Shown in pieces: positions 17,139-27,098 of a stretch of DNA of 64,000 nucleotides. A program made the translations under genes and the position numbers. The notes beneath the pieces are model-generated. The model searched no databases. It worked only from the letters and a program-made list of their open reading frames with translations, and had not been told where the DNA came from. Position 1 is the first letter of the stretch. Each line of letters opens with the position of its first letter. This stretch comes from Cyanobacteria bacterium FACHB-63. GTDB lineage: Bacteria; Cyanobacteriota; Cyanobacteriia; Leptolyngbyales; Leptolyngbyaceae. The stretch is taken from the NCBI GenBank assembly GCA_014695255.1, contig JACJNX010000010.1, positions 1 through 64,000 of the forward strand, read 5' to 3'.

Positions 17139-18252
17139 ATGGATACTGCCTCGCTTAAACGGGATGTCGAACTGCTCACGTCGCGCCTGGGTAAAACCCA
17201 GGACTATCTTTGACGTTCCTGCCCTGACCGCTAAAATTCAAGACCTAGAACAAGTTGCGTCTCAACCTGATTTTTGGGACGACCAAACCAACGCACAAAG
17301 CACGTTACAAGAATTAAACGAATACAAATCGCACCTCGAACAGTTCGATCGCTGGAAATCGGATCTTGAAGATGCTGAAGCGACGATCGAACTCCTTGAA
17401 CTTGATTATGATCAATCTCTGCTCGAAGAAGCCGAAGCCAAAACCGATCAGCTAAAGCGCGATCTAGATCAGTGGGAACTCCAGCAAATGCTGTCTGGAA
17501 CCTACGACACCAAGGGCGCAGTTCTAACCATCAATGCAGGTGCAGGTGGAACGGATGCTCAAGACTGGGCGGAAATGCTGCTGCGAATGTATACCCGCTG
17601 GGGTGAAGCTCACGGCTACAAAGTTCACCTGATGGAAATGTCTGAAGGTGACGAAGCTGGCATCAAATCTGCGACGCTTGAAATTGATGGGCGGTATGCT
17701 TACGGCTATCTGAAGATGGAGAAAGGCACTCACCGCTTAGTCAGAATTTCCCCGTTTAACGCGAACGATAAACGGCAAACCAGCTTTGCTGGAGTGGAAG
17801 TGATGCCAATGATTGATTTATCGGTGCATCTAGATATTCCGGAGAAAGACTTGGAAATCACTACTTCACGCGCTGGCGGTAAAGGGGGGCAAAACGTTAA
17901 CAAAGTGGAGACGGCGGTGCGAATTGTGCATAAGCCGACGGGTTTAGCGGTGCGCTGTACTGAAGAACGATCGCAGCTTCAAAACAAAGAAAAAGCCCTG
18001 GCTATTCTTAAAGCCAAGTTGTTAATTATTGCTGAGGAACAACGCGCTAAAGAAATTGCTGAAATCAGGGGCGATATGGTCGAGGCAGCCTGGGGAATGC
18101 AGATCCGGAACTATGTGTTCCATCCGTATCAAATGGTGAAAGATCTGCGAACCAATGTAGAGACAACTGCGGTACAAGACGTGATGAACGGAGAGATTGA
18201 TCCATTCATTGAAGCTTGTTTACGGCAGGAGAATCAATTAGTCGAGGCATAG
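17139..18252 (+). CDS. prfB: Peptide chain release factor 2, with programmed +1 frameshift
   Basis: RF2 recognises UGA/UAA stop codons and triggers peptide release. Translation begins at ATG 17139, giving [20 protein letters not shown] then QDYL, and meets an in-frame TGA at 17211-17213. The ribosome must slip +1 at CTT-TGA-C to continue as [14 protein letters not shown]. This is the classical autoregulatory arrangement: low RF2 favours slippage. The main body carries the SPF codon-recognition tripeptide ([11 protein letters not shown]) and the GGQ hydrolysis motif ([17 protein letters not shown]). Length after frameshifting is about 370 residues, normal for RF2. A single-frame reading from 17128 gives an aberrant N-terminus and should not be used. 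Confidence 0.95.
17200..17214 (+). promoter_or_regulatory. prfB: RF2 recoding (frameshift) site
   Basis: The slippery CTT codon precedes TGA C (17208-17214). An AGGA at 17200-17203, four bases before the CTT, can act as the internal Shine-Dalgarno-like stimulator. This reproduces the known prfB recoding signal in arrangement, although the stimulator is shorter than in E. coli. Confidence 0.9.
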
Positions 18253-18260
18253 TTGCTCTG

Positions 18261-18302
18261 CTAGATGCGATTCAATGTTAGGCAGACGACGATCGCATCT
18301 AG
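18261..18302 (+). terminator. Possible prfB terminator hairpin
   Basis: An 11-bp perfect inverted repeat, CTAGATGCGAT at 18261-18271 and its complement at 18292-18302, lies just after prfB. There is no T-run, so the terminator role is tentative. Confidence 0.35.
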
Positions 18303-18448
18303 GGAACAGCCTGTATGTTGTTGGGATCGATGCCTTGAGAAGTGACTGCTTTGATGTGCAATTCATTCAAGCTTTTTAACACGAAATCAGATGCGCTCTG
18401 ATTGTATCCCTTCTTGAACGATCGAACTCTTCAACAACGAGGAAGATT

Positions 18449-19297
18449 ATGCCATTTGTATTAATTAAAGGAACGTTTGATCCGACCAGTGGCCAGCCTG
18501 ATGGCGACTCGGTTCGGTTTCAGGCAGAGGACGATACATTATTTGACAGACTAGAGGGGAGAGTCGAATTCAAGGGTGGCGGACAAGTTCAACTTCGATA
18601 CGAGGCAATTGATGCCCTCGAAAAAGCGGCGATTCGGCCCTTCTCTTCAGACGCAACGAAACAGAATATCAAGTTACTCGGCGGCGATAAATCTGGATTG
18701 CCCGGATATATTTTATCTAGAAATGCAGACGGCAATGGACGACCTGTGTGTTTTGTCTTTACGGGCAATCCGCCAGATTGGGACAACGACGGCAGAGGGA
18801 ATGAACTTGACGTTAACTTGCTGCGTCAAAGCGTCAATTATCAATTGCTTCAAGAGGGTTATGTCTACCCGATGTTCTATGACACGCTTTATAAAGAGTT
18901 GCGCGATGAGATGGTCGCTGCAACTCAAAAGGCAAGAGCCGCAAAGCTAGGAATCTGGACTGCCGATCGCTCAACCGATGGATTTCAAGTCGATGTTCCG
19001 CCTAACCTTGCAGAATTGCCTCCGATCTTTCCGAAACTCTGGCGGCGGTTGCAGTCGTTTTATCGACGTCCATCTAATCGCGAGAAAGGACTTGATGTGT
19101 TTATGCGAGAGTTATCGAGAGGAAAAGATCGGCTTTTTACCATTCCTGATCAGCGATCGATCAAGTTTTCGACTGTATTAAAAGTAAGCGGCAACAAGAT
19201 CACAATGCGCTACAAGCCCAAAGAGATGGTGTTTGAGTCAGATGTTCGCTTAGAACGCTTGGCTACGAGCGTTGCGGTGTCTTCTCTCTTCGCATGA
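18449..19297 (+). CDS. Staphylococcal-nuclease-like (SNase) domain protein
   Basis: A 282-residue protein whose first ~170 residues resemble the SNase/thermonuclease fold. It has an early GDSVRF strand (metal-binding Asp equivalent), LRYEAIDALE in the place of the family's LRGIDAPE (the Arg and Glu are kept), and a C-terminal helix EMVAATQKARAAKLGIWTAD typical of SNase domains. The region between is longer than usual and includes GNPPDWDNDGRGNELDVN. There is no signal peptide, unlike secreted thermonucleases, so it is probably cytoplasmic. The last ~100 residues (from about WRRLQSFYRR) are not recognised. Nuclease activity is inferred, not certain. The gene is monocistronic and ends at a strong terminator. 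Confidence 0.65.
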   Translation: MPFVLIKGTFDPTSGQPDGDSVRFQAEDDTLFDRLEGRVEFKGGGQVQLRYEAIDALEKAAIRPFSSDATKQNIKLLGGDKSGLPGYILSRNADGNGRPVCFVFTGNPPDWDNDGRGNELDVNLLRQSVNYQLLQEGYVYPMFYDTLYKELRDEMVAATQKARAAKLGIWTADRSTDGFQVDVPPNLAELPPIFPKLWRRLQSFYRRPSNREKGLDVFMRELSRGKDRLFTIPDQRSIKFSTVLKVSGNKITMRYKPKEMVFESDVRLERLATSVAVSSLFA

Positions 19298-19362
19298 CTT
19301 TCGTCGGGTTAATTCTATGTACTAGCTTGAAAGCTTTTGGATAACCCGCACTACCTTAAAAG

Positions 19363-19411
19363 AGCAGACAGCAACCGATGCCAGTAAGGATAGTTGCTGC
19401 CTGCTGTTTTT

Positions 19412-19413
<2 letters not shown>
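19363..19413 (+). terminator. Intrinsic terminator between convergent SNase-like gene and gyrB
   Basis: A 13-bp stem with one mismatch (arms 19363-19375 and 19393-19405, AGCAGACAGCAAC) followed by G and seven T at 19407-19413. The T-run overlaps the gyrB stop codon. On the reverse strand the stem is followed by CTTTT, so weak termination of gyrB is also possible. Confidence 0.85.
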
Positions 19414-21346
<1,933 letters not shown>

Positions 21347-21489
21347 TTAGGGCGAGGTGTAGCAGAAGAGCGGGACAAAATCAAACTGAGGAGCGAAACT
21401 GAACTTGAGAAGGCAAATTCTTCCAAAATTATAGCACAAATGCCTTGTGAGCGGTTTCAGCGCGATTATAGACGAATTTTGAAAGTGGG

Positions 21490-22443
21490 ATGGATCGGTC
21501 TATTTTGACTCAGAATTTTCAGAATGAATCAAAAATATTTAAGAATACACCTGTACTTATTATAATCGCTGGAGCTACGGCGACGGGGAAATCAGGAGTC
21601 GCGATCGAACTTGCCGAACGCTTAGAGTCGATCGTCCTCAGCGCAGATTCGCGGCAAGTGTATCGAGAGTTTACCATTGGAACGGCAAAACCGACGCTGC
21701 AAGAGCAAAATCGAGTGCCACATTATTTGATTGATATTTGCGATCCAATAGAAACGCTCACTGTGGCGGAATATCAGATGCAGGTGCGGGAAATTCTAAA
21801 TCAAGGTGGTCTGCAATTTCTCGTTGGTGGAACGGGGCTATATATTAAAGCGATCGCGCGCGGGATGAAGATTCCTAGAGTCGCACCGCAACCGGAATTA
21901 CGATCGCAGCTTGAGCAGTTAGGGCAAAAAACGCTGTATGCGATGTTGCAGCAAGTCGATGCGATCGCGGCAGGTCGGATTCATGCCAATGATCAGGTGC
22001 GGACGTTGAGAGCGTTGGAAGTCTTTTACGTGACGGGTCGCCCGATTTCTGAGCAGCAAGGGGAAGAGCCGCCGAAGTTTCCGATTTTGCAGATTGGATT
22101 GGAGAGCGATCGATTGGAGCAACGGATCGCGAAACGCACCGGACAAATGATTGAAATGGGATTTGTCGCGGAAGTCGAAACGCTATGTAATAAGTATGGT
22201 GAAGCGTTGCCGTTGTTAAATACTCTGGGCTATGCAGAGATGCGGCAGTATTTACGGGGTGAGATTTCGCTGGGTGAAGCTGAGCGGTTAACGGTGTTGC
22301 ATACGCGGCAGTTTGCAAAGCGGCAACGAACTTGGTTTCGAGCAGTTCCGGAGATTGAATGGTTTGATTCGGATGCGGGGGATTTGGTCGATCGTCTCTG
22401 GACGCGAATTGAGGAATTTCGTGAGGATGTAAGACGTGACTAG
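21490..22443 (+). CDS. miaA: tRNA dimethylallyltransferase
   Basis: Transfers a dimethylallyl group to N6 of A37 in tRNAs reading U-starting codons. The 317-residue protein has the P-loop GATATGKSG (28-36), the ADSRQVYREFTIGTAKP tRNA/metal motif, VGGTGLYIKA, and near the C-terminus LNTLGYAEM and TRQFAKRQRTWFR. The N-terminus before the P-loop is about 15 residues longer than in many homologues, so the start could lie a little further in. Its 3' end overlaps the next gene by 8 bases, suggesting translational coupling. Confidence 0.94.
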   Translation: MDRSILTQNFQNESKIFKNTPVLIIIAGATATGKSGVAIELAERLESIVLSADSRQVYREFTIGTAKPTLQEQNRVPHYLIDICDPIETLTVAEYQMQVREILNQGGLQFLVGGTGLYIKAIARGMKIPRVAPQPELRSQLEQLGQKTLYAMLQQVDAIAAGRIHANDQVRTLRALEVFYVTGRPISEQQGEEPPKFPILQIGLESDRLEQRIAKRTGQMIEMGFVAEVETLCNKYGEALPLLNTLGYAEMRQYLRGEISLGEAERLTVLHTRQFAKRQRTWFRAVPEIEWFDSDAGDLVDRLWTRIEEFREDVRRD

Positions 22444-23326
22444 AACACCTCACGATCAGTTTGCAAAGCTTTGTCTCGCTGGATTTCTAGAGCCATTTGG
22501 CACTGCGGAAATTGGGCGCGAACTCACTAGCGAAGTGCGACAAGTTGATCTTTGGTTTGATCCTGACCCTGCCAGACTCGACTCTCAAGCCGCATTAGGG
22601 TTACTGGGTCAGATGGTCAGGTTGCCTTGTTTGCTCGAACCCTTTCGCAATGCGATTCAAGCAGGGCATATTCTCGATTGCCAAAGCAAACTGAATGAGG
22701 TTCGGCTTGAATTACTGCGTAAAGCGAAGAGTCAGAAGATTCGATCGTCCCAAGTGACATTGCCGCGATTATGGATGATTTCTCCAACCGTTTCTCTAAA
22801 AGTTCTTGAGGAGTTTGGTGCGATCGAGAAATCAGACTGGCTACCTGGAGTTTACTTTTTGCCAGAGGGACAGCGAGCTGCGATCGTTGCCATCAATCAG
22901 CTTCCAGTAACACCAGAAACACTCTGGTTACGCTTGTTAGGGCGTGAAACTGTTCAAGCGCAGGCAGTTTCAGAGTTAATGATGCTTCCTGAAAATCATC
23001 CTTTTCGCACTCATACGTTAAAACAATTGATGAACTTGCGAAAGACCTTAGAAGCACGTCAGAATTTGAATAGAGATGAACGAGGACTAATTATGAGTTT
23101 GTCACCGATATACGAGCGCTGGGAAGAAGAAATACTTCAGCGAGGACGGCGAGAAGGACGGCAAGAAGGACGGCAAGAAGAGCGCCAGGAGCTATTATCG
23201 CGTGTTGTTCCTACTCTCTTAAGGAGTGGTCTTACAATCGAACAAATCGCAGAACAGCTTCAAGTCGATGTGAGTGAAATTCAAAGAGTATTAGAGTTGC
23301 GATCGTCGAATGAAAATCAATCGTAG
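22436..23326 (+). CDS. Rpn-family PD-(D/E)XK nuclease / putative transposase-like protein
   Basis: A 296-residue protein opening with a GTG inside miaA. The N-terminal half resembles the cyanobacterial recombination-promoting-nuclease (Rpn) group of PD-(D/E)XK proteins, with HDQFAKLCLAGFLEPFG and EVRQVDLWFDP. The C-terminal part has the family's charged tandem (GRREGRQEGRQEERQEL) followed by a small helix-turn-helix-like tail (GLTIEQIAEQLQVDVSEIQ). The canonical catalytic acids are not obvious in this divergent copy, so activity is uncertain. Such genes are numerous in filamentous cyanobacteria and behave as semi-mobile. The coupling to miaA is probably incidental. Confidence 0.7.
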   Translation: MTRTPHDQFAKLCLAGFLEPFGTAEIGRELTSEVRQVDLWFDPDPARLDSQAALGLLGQMVRLPCLLEPFRNAIQAGHILDCQSKLNEVRLELLRKAKSQKIRSSQVTLPRLWMISPTVSLKVLEEFGAIEKSDWLPGVYFLPEGQRAAIVAINQLPVTPETLWLRLLGRETVQAQAVSELMMLPENHPFRTHTLKQLMNLRKTLEARQNLNRDERGLIMSLSPIYERWEEEILQRGRREGRQEGRQEERQELLSRVVPTLLRSGLTIEQIAEQLQVDVSEIQRVLELRSSNENQS

Positions 23327-23414
23327 CCTTACCTAATGGGAATGAGTGTTTGAAGCGTGAGAGAGTGCGATCGTGCAGAATGAGACGATCGGGGGGCGCG
23401 ATCGCGCTTTTGAT

Positions 23415-23798
23415 TTAGGATCTTCTGAGCGTAGCGGTAGCCGCAGTTTGACGCTGTGGGCGTTTGCGGTCTGACTTTCTGGTGTAGCCGATGGCTTCGA
23501 TTTCATTTGCATCTGCGCCATATTGAGCCAGGACTGATTTCTTCATGCTGAGGACTGCATTGTGAAATTCCCATTCCAGCTTTTGGGCAGCGTCGCTGGC
23601 GCTTCGGTATAAGGCTTTTGCCTGAATTTCGGCTTCTTGTGCTAACCGCATCTTTTCTTCGAGGTCACATAGGGTTGAAATCTTCGCTTCGGGGCGAAGC
23701 GCAATGTAATCCTTGAAGCCTTTGGCTCCTTGAAGGGCTTTTACGTCGTCTTGAATCACAGCATCTCGCAGACGCTTACTCATATCGACACCTGCCAT
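23415..23798 (-). CDS. Helical protein of unknown function
   Basis: A 127-residue protein with a good ribosome site (AGGAG about 7 bases before the ATG, MAGVDMSKRLRDAV). The centre is predicted helical, probably a coiled coil (LEEKMRLAQEAEIQAKALYR). It is followed by WEFHNAVLSMKKSVLAQYG, DANEIEAIGYTRKSD and a basic tail RKRPQRQ. The C-terminal pattern (xYG.DS.E...G..KKSE.KRP) is one I associate with small conserved bacterial proteins of unknown function. It may bind nucleic acid through the basic tail, but that is a guess. A seven-unit tandem repeat lies immediately upstream of its promoter region. Confidence 0.65.
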   Translation of the reverse strand: MAGVDMSKRLRDAVIQDDVKALQGAKGFKDYIALRPEAKISTLCDLEEKMRLAQEAEIQAKALYRSASDAAQKLEWEFHNAVLSMKKSVLAQYGADANEIEAIGYTRKSDRKRPQRQTAATATLRRS

Positions 23799-23890
23799 TC
23801 GTTTTCTCCTTTTTTAGTGTGGTTGGAATAGCAGTTTTAATATTCCCGATAAAGCGAAAATGGGTACAGGAACTCGAATTCCCATCTTTG

Positions 23891-24032
23891 TTTTAGAGAA
23901 ATAACTTTGGTTTTAGAGAAATTAGTTTGGGAATCAAGAAATCAATTTTTGTCTTAGAAAAATTCAGTTAGGAATTGAGAAATTAAGTTGGGAATTGAAG
24001 AATCAATTTTGGAGTTGAGAAATTAAGTTGAG
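23891..24032. repeat. Seven imperfect tandem repeats of 20-21 bp
   Basis: Seven consecutive units start at 23891, 23911, 23932, 23952, 23973, 23993 and 24013. They follow the pattern (A/T)NTTGAGAAATNAANTTGG, with the central AGAAAT and the terminal TTGG best kept. The unit length of two helical turns places the A/T tracts on one face of the DNA, so the block may be intrinsically bent. It lies upstream of the minus-strand gene at 23415-23798 and between that gene and the methyltransferase scar. Confidence 0.85.
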
Positions 24033-24123
24033 AGAGCAGGAATACGATCGCACATTAGAATTTCGGGTTGAGTAGAAGGATTTGCGGTAAAACAGTCAAA
24101 GTTCTAATTTGACGATCGCTCCT

Positions 24124-24400
24124 ATGCCCTCAACCCCGGAATCGCTGCAAAAGTTTGTTTCATTTGTTCAACAACATATCAAAGGCGATGAGAAAGGAGA
24201 AGCGCAGAATTTTCTCGATCGCTCCCACTAGTCAACTCTACAAACTCCACGTCAGACTAGACAGCCTTGTGCTTCAAGCTTACGGCTTCACCGAGCGCGA
24301 TGACCTCCTCGAAAAACTGCTCACCCTCAATCTCGAACTTGCCGAAAAAGAAAAGCGCGGCGAGAAAATCATTGGCGCATGGGCAATCGATCGACCCTAA
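24124..24400 (+). pseudogene. Deletion remnant of a large DNA methyltransferase / type IIG enzyme
   Basis: Two out-of-frame pieces of one family are joined. From ATG 24124 the frame reads MPSTPESLQKFVSFVQQHIK then GDEKGEAQNFLDR before a stop. This is the standard N-terminus of large N6-adenine DNA methylases of the BREX/type IIG kind (..HI.GDEKGEAQ.FLDRFF..). In a second frame from about 24235 the sequence reads LYKLHVRLDSLVLQAYG, then LLEKLLTLNLELAEKEKRGE and KIIGAWAIDR, the usual C-terminus (LH..LD..V..AYG...LLxLNLExA). The roughly 900 intervening codons are missing, apparently deleted around the CTCGATCGC at 24226. The protein is certainly not functional as a methylase. Confidence 0.75.
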
Positions 24401-24448
24401 TACAGCAGATTGCATATCATAGACTTAACCTGATCTAAGCAAGCCATC

Positions 24449-24667
24449 ATGTCAGACACAGAAATCTTAGAAAGCCTGAAACAACTGCCTGACTCGCTTC
24501 AGCAAGAAGTATTACACTATATCGAATTTCTCAAATCTCGATACGCAACTCCAGAGCCTCAACCCACTCCGCCGAAAAAACGTCAAGCACTAGGCGCATG
24601 GAAAGGCAAAATTACTATGGCAGAGGATTTCGACGAGCCGCTAGAAGACCTAAAAGATTATATGTAG
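24449..24667 (+). CDS. DUF2281-type antitoxin (VapB-like)
   Basis: A 72-residue protein with the DUF2281 pattern: MSDTEILESLKQLPDSLQQE, EVLHYIEFLKSRY, then a proline-rich linker and a C-terminal acidic segment (AEDFDEPLEDLKDYM). The C-terminal acidic tail is the likely toxin-neutralising part. It is followed 16 bases later by a PIN-domain gene, the usual order for this toxin-antitoxin type. The pair probably autoregulates. Confidence 0.82.
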   Translation: MSDTEILESLKQLPDSLQQEVLHYIEFLKSRYATPEPQPTPPKKRQALGAWKGKITMAEDFDEPLEDLKDYM

Positions 24668-24683
24668 AGTTTGCCATAGTACG

Positions 24684-25070
24684 ATGAATTTACTTCTCGA
24701 TACACACGCTTTCTTGTGGTATCTACAAAACGACCCTAAGCTGAGTGCTACCGTTGCTGAAATTCTTGAATCCAGTGAAAACAGACTCTATTTGAGCATC
24801 ATTAGCCTATGGGAAATCGCAATCAAAATTGGACTCAGCAAGTTAAGCCTTCAATATTCATTGGAGGAACTTTGTGATGCTCTAGTTCAATTCGACATTG
24901 AGATTTTGCCTATTGCATATGAAGAAATAAGACAGTATCTAAATCTTCCACTACATCATCGCGATCCCTTCGATCGAATGCTCGTTGCCCAAGCCTTAAC
25001 GCATTCTCTAGTCTTGGTGAGTCGAGATGCAATTCTAGATGCTTATCCCATTGAGCGAATCTGGGATTGA
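24684..25070 (+). CDS. PIN-domain toxin (VapC-like ribonuclease)
   Basis: A 128-residue PIN-domain protein. The conserved acids are visible: Asp6 in LLLDTHAFLWYL, Glu in SLWEIAIKIGLSKL around residue 43, Asp in LPLHHRDPFDRMLVAQAL around 95, and Asp in LVLVSRDAIL. VapC-type toxins cleave tRNA or rRNA in a Mg-dependent way; the target here is unknown. It forms a pair with the DUF2281 antitoxin upstream and is convergent with folB, 11 bases away. Confidence 0.88.
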   Translation: MNLLLDTHAFLWYLQNDPKLSATVAEILESSENRLYLSIISLWEIAIKIGLSKLSLQYSLEELCDALVQFDIEILPIAYEEIRQYLNLPLHHRDPFDRMLVAQALTHSLVLVSRDAILDAYPIERIWD

Positions 25071-25081
25071 ATTTACAAACA

Positions 25082-25453
25082 TTAGAAGGAATGGTTTGAT
25101 TTCTTTCTCACAATATCGATCGTAATCCTCCCCCCAAAATCCGGTATCGGAGCCGCAGGTTTCGTCAGCCTTACCTGCACTTGAGCAACTTGATCAAACT
25201 GCAATACTGCTTGTGCAATCTCAGTTGCCAACTTCTCTAGCAAGTTAAATCGTGATGTCTTAATCAACTTTTGAGTCACTTCGATCGCATCGCAATAATT
25301 CAAAGTATCGGTTAAACGATCGCTCTCTCCCGCCGCCGCCAAATCCAACCAGAGCGTCAAATCCACTTCAAACCACTGCCCTAAAACTTGTTCCTCTGGC
25401 AGTGCGCCTGTATATCCGTACCCTCGAATTTGAGTTAAATGTATGCAGTCCAT
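25082..25453 (-). CDS. folB: Dihydroneopterin aldolase
   Basis: Cleaves 7,8-dihydroneopterin to 6-hydroxymethyl-dihydropterin and glycolaldehyde in folate biosynthesis. The 123-residue length is standard. It shows the N-terminal IHLTQIRGYGYTGALPEEQ with the family's Gly-Glu region, FEVDLTLWLDL, LTDTLNYCDAI, FNLLEKLATEIAQ and a C-terminal VRLTKPAAPIP with the catalytic Lys. It lies on the same strand as, and about 110 bases downstream of, the GT39 gene. Confidence 0.92.
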   Translation of the reverse strand: MDCIHLTQIRGYGYTGALPEEQVLGQWFEVDLTLWLDLAAAGESDRLTDTLNYCDAIEVTQKLIKTSRFNLLEKLATEIAQAVLQFDQVAQVQVRLTKPAAPIPDFGGRITIDIVRKKSNHSF

Positions 25454-25529
25454 CGGAAGGTGTTTGAAAAGTTATCATTTGTTGCATAGACCGCCCTGAA
25501 ATCAATTTCGGGCGAGAGAGCATCGAAGC

Positions 25530-25558
25530 GAAAAGGCTTTTTATACTTTTTAAGCCTT
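25530..25558 (-). terminator. Weak hairpin after the GT39 gene
   Basis: On the minus strand, AAGGCTT and AAGCCTT arms flank an A-rich loop and are followed by a short TTTTCG. The short stem and T-run make this only a possible terminator. Confidence 0.35.
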
Positions 25559-25561
25559 CTC

Positions 25562-27007
25562 CTAGGGCTTAAAGTTATAACCTTTGCGAACGTAGTAGTT
25601 TTTAATCCAAACTCCAAAGCGTTTTACCGGAACAGTCACAGCTTTGGAAGTTCGATCGAACTTCGAGAGTACCATCAATTCAGCCGGATACCAATCATCC
25701 GAAACAATCACCGCATCTTTACCCTGCAAAGATTTCGAGTCGCGATACCAAAAATCAAATTGATCAATCCGATCGCTCACTGCAATCACATTCCGATTGT
25801 TCAATTCATAAGCTAATGCTGATGCAGATCGATAGTCAGAAGTCATCAATAACGGATTGTTCAGCGCTTGAGATTCGGACTGAACGATCGCTGCAACTTC
25901 TCGCCAACCAAACAACATTCGAGAATCTGGATCAACATCTTTGCTAATCAATGCAGTGAGGGGTAGCACTGTGTAGTGAATGACTAGCAACGTTGAAATG
26001 ATTAATCCATAAACTGCATGAGAATTGGGCTTCTTTAGCACAAACGGTAGTAAAGGAAATAGCAGTAAGTATGCTGTGATATTCCAGTAATATAATGCTG
26101 CCGAAATTAGAGAAATGATTGTGAGTACGATCGATGAAATCGCAAACACCCAGAACGCAACGATCGGATAAACTGAATTGATCGGTAAGCGAGTTTTCAG
26201 TAAGCGGTAAAATCCAATCCAGCAAAAGGGCGAAATCACAAAAAACGAAACTAGGGTAAATCCGAGAAACGCGCCAATTTTAATCCCAGGAACAACTGGA
26301 TTGACGCTACGTTGAACATAATATTGAAACGATTGGAAGTCATTAGAAAGATTCCAAATCAGAATCGGAATCAGAGCAGTTAGAGAGATCGCAATTGCAA
26401 TATAAAGCCGTCGATCGCGAAACAACAAACGCAATCGACCATTGGTAATCAGCGTCGCGAAAAAACCAGCCGCAACAAACACCGCATTATATTTAGAAAG
26501 TATTGCCAAAGAAAGCGCGATCGCGCTCCCATACAGTCGCCAAGTTTCGCCGCGTCCATCTGCAAGGTAGCGATCGAGAAATCGAATCAACAAATATGCT
26601 GAAATCAACGAAAACGTAATCAGCAAATGATCATGCCACGCAAATCCTAAAAATATAAAATAGAGCGGAGATGCCAACACAAACAGCACCACAACCCGAA
26701 TATTTAGATCCTGATGAAGATACCGTACAATCAGATAGTAAGTGTAAAAGAATGCAATGCTGCTGAATAAATTCGGCAATCTCAAAATAAAAGACGATCG
26801 CCCAAACATTGCCGAGAAAATACCTTGCACCCAAGCTTCTAGCGGCGGATGATCATAATAAGACCAATCTAAGTGCTGACCCCACAGCCAATAATAAGCC
26901 TCATCTGAATTTGGAAACGCTGTAAACCAGAAGACAAGCCGCAGCAGCAAAAAAGCCAGGAAAAAAAGCATCATTAGACAGCAAGGGAGGCAAACGCGCA
27001 ATTTCAT
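25562..27007 (-). CDS. GT39/ArnT-like membrane glycosyltransferase
   Basis: A 481-residue polytopic membrane protein of the dolichyl-phosphate-mannose/ArnT (GT-C) superfamily. After the first membrane helix comes a periplasmic loop with the catalytic-type Asp motif AFPNSDEAYYWLWGQHLDWS and YYDHPPLEAWVQ, the hallmark of the PMT_2 family. About ten further hydrophobic helices follow, then a soluble C-terminal region (~360-481). It would use a polyprenyl-phosphate sugar donor to glycosylate an extracytoplasmic acceptor. The acceptor is unknown. No polysaccharide genes are adjacent. Confidence 0.82.
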   Translation of the reverse strand: MKLRVCLPCCLMMLFFLAFLLLRLVFWFTAFPNSDEAYYWLWGQHLDWSYYDHPPLEAWVQGIFSAMFGRSSFILRLPNLFSSIAFFYTYYLIVRYLHQDLNIRVVVLFVLASPLYFIFLGFAWHDHLLITFSLISAYLLIRFLDRYLADGRGETWRLYGSAIALSLAILSKYNAVFVAAGFFATLITNGRLRLLFRDRRLYIAIAISLTALIPILIWNLSNDFQSFQYYVQRSVNPVVPGIKIGAFLGFTLVSFFVISPFCWIGFYRLLKTRLPINSVYPIVAFWVFAISSIVLTIISLISAALYYWNITAYLLLFPLLPFVLKKPNSHAVYGLIISTLLVIHYTVLPLTALISKDVDPDSRMLFGWREVAAIVQSESQALNNPLLMTSDYRSASALAYELNNRNVIAVSDRIDQFDFWYRDSKSLQGKDAVIVSDDWYPAELMVLSKFDRTSKAVTVPVKRFGVWIKNYYVRKGYNFKP

Positions 27008-27098
27008 GATTATCGATGATTGCGCCGTTCAATTTGTGCCAAACTCCCCCATCCATCCTCAGAATTGCCAATATAGAGAGAAGTGAAGAGGTGAAAGA

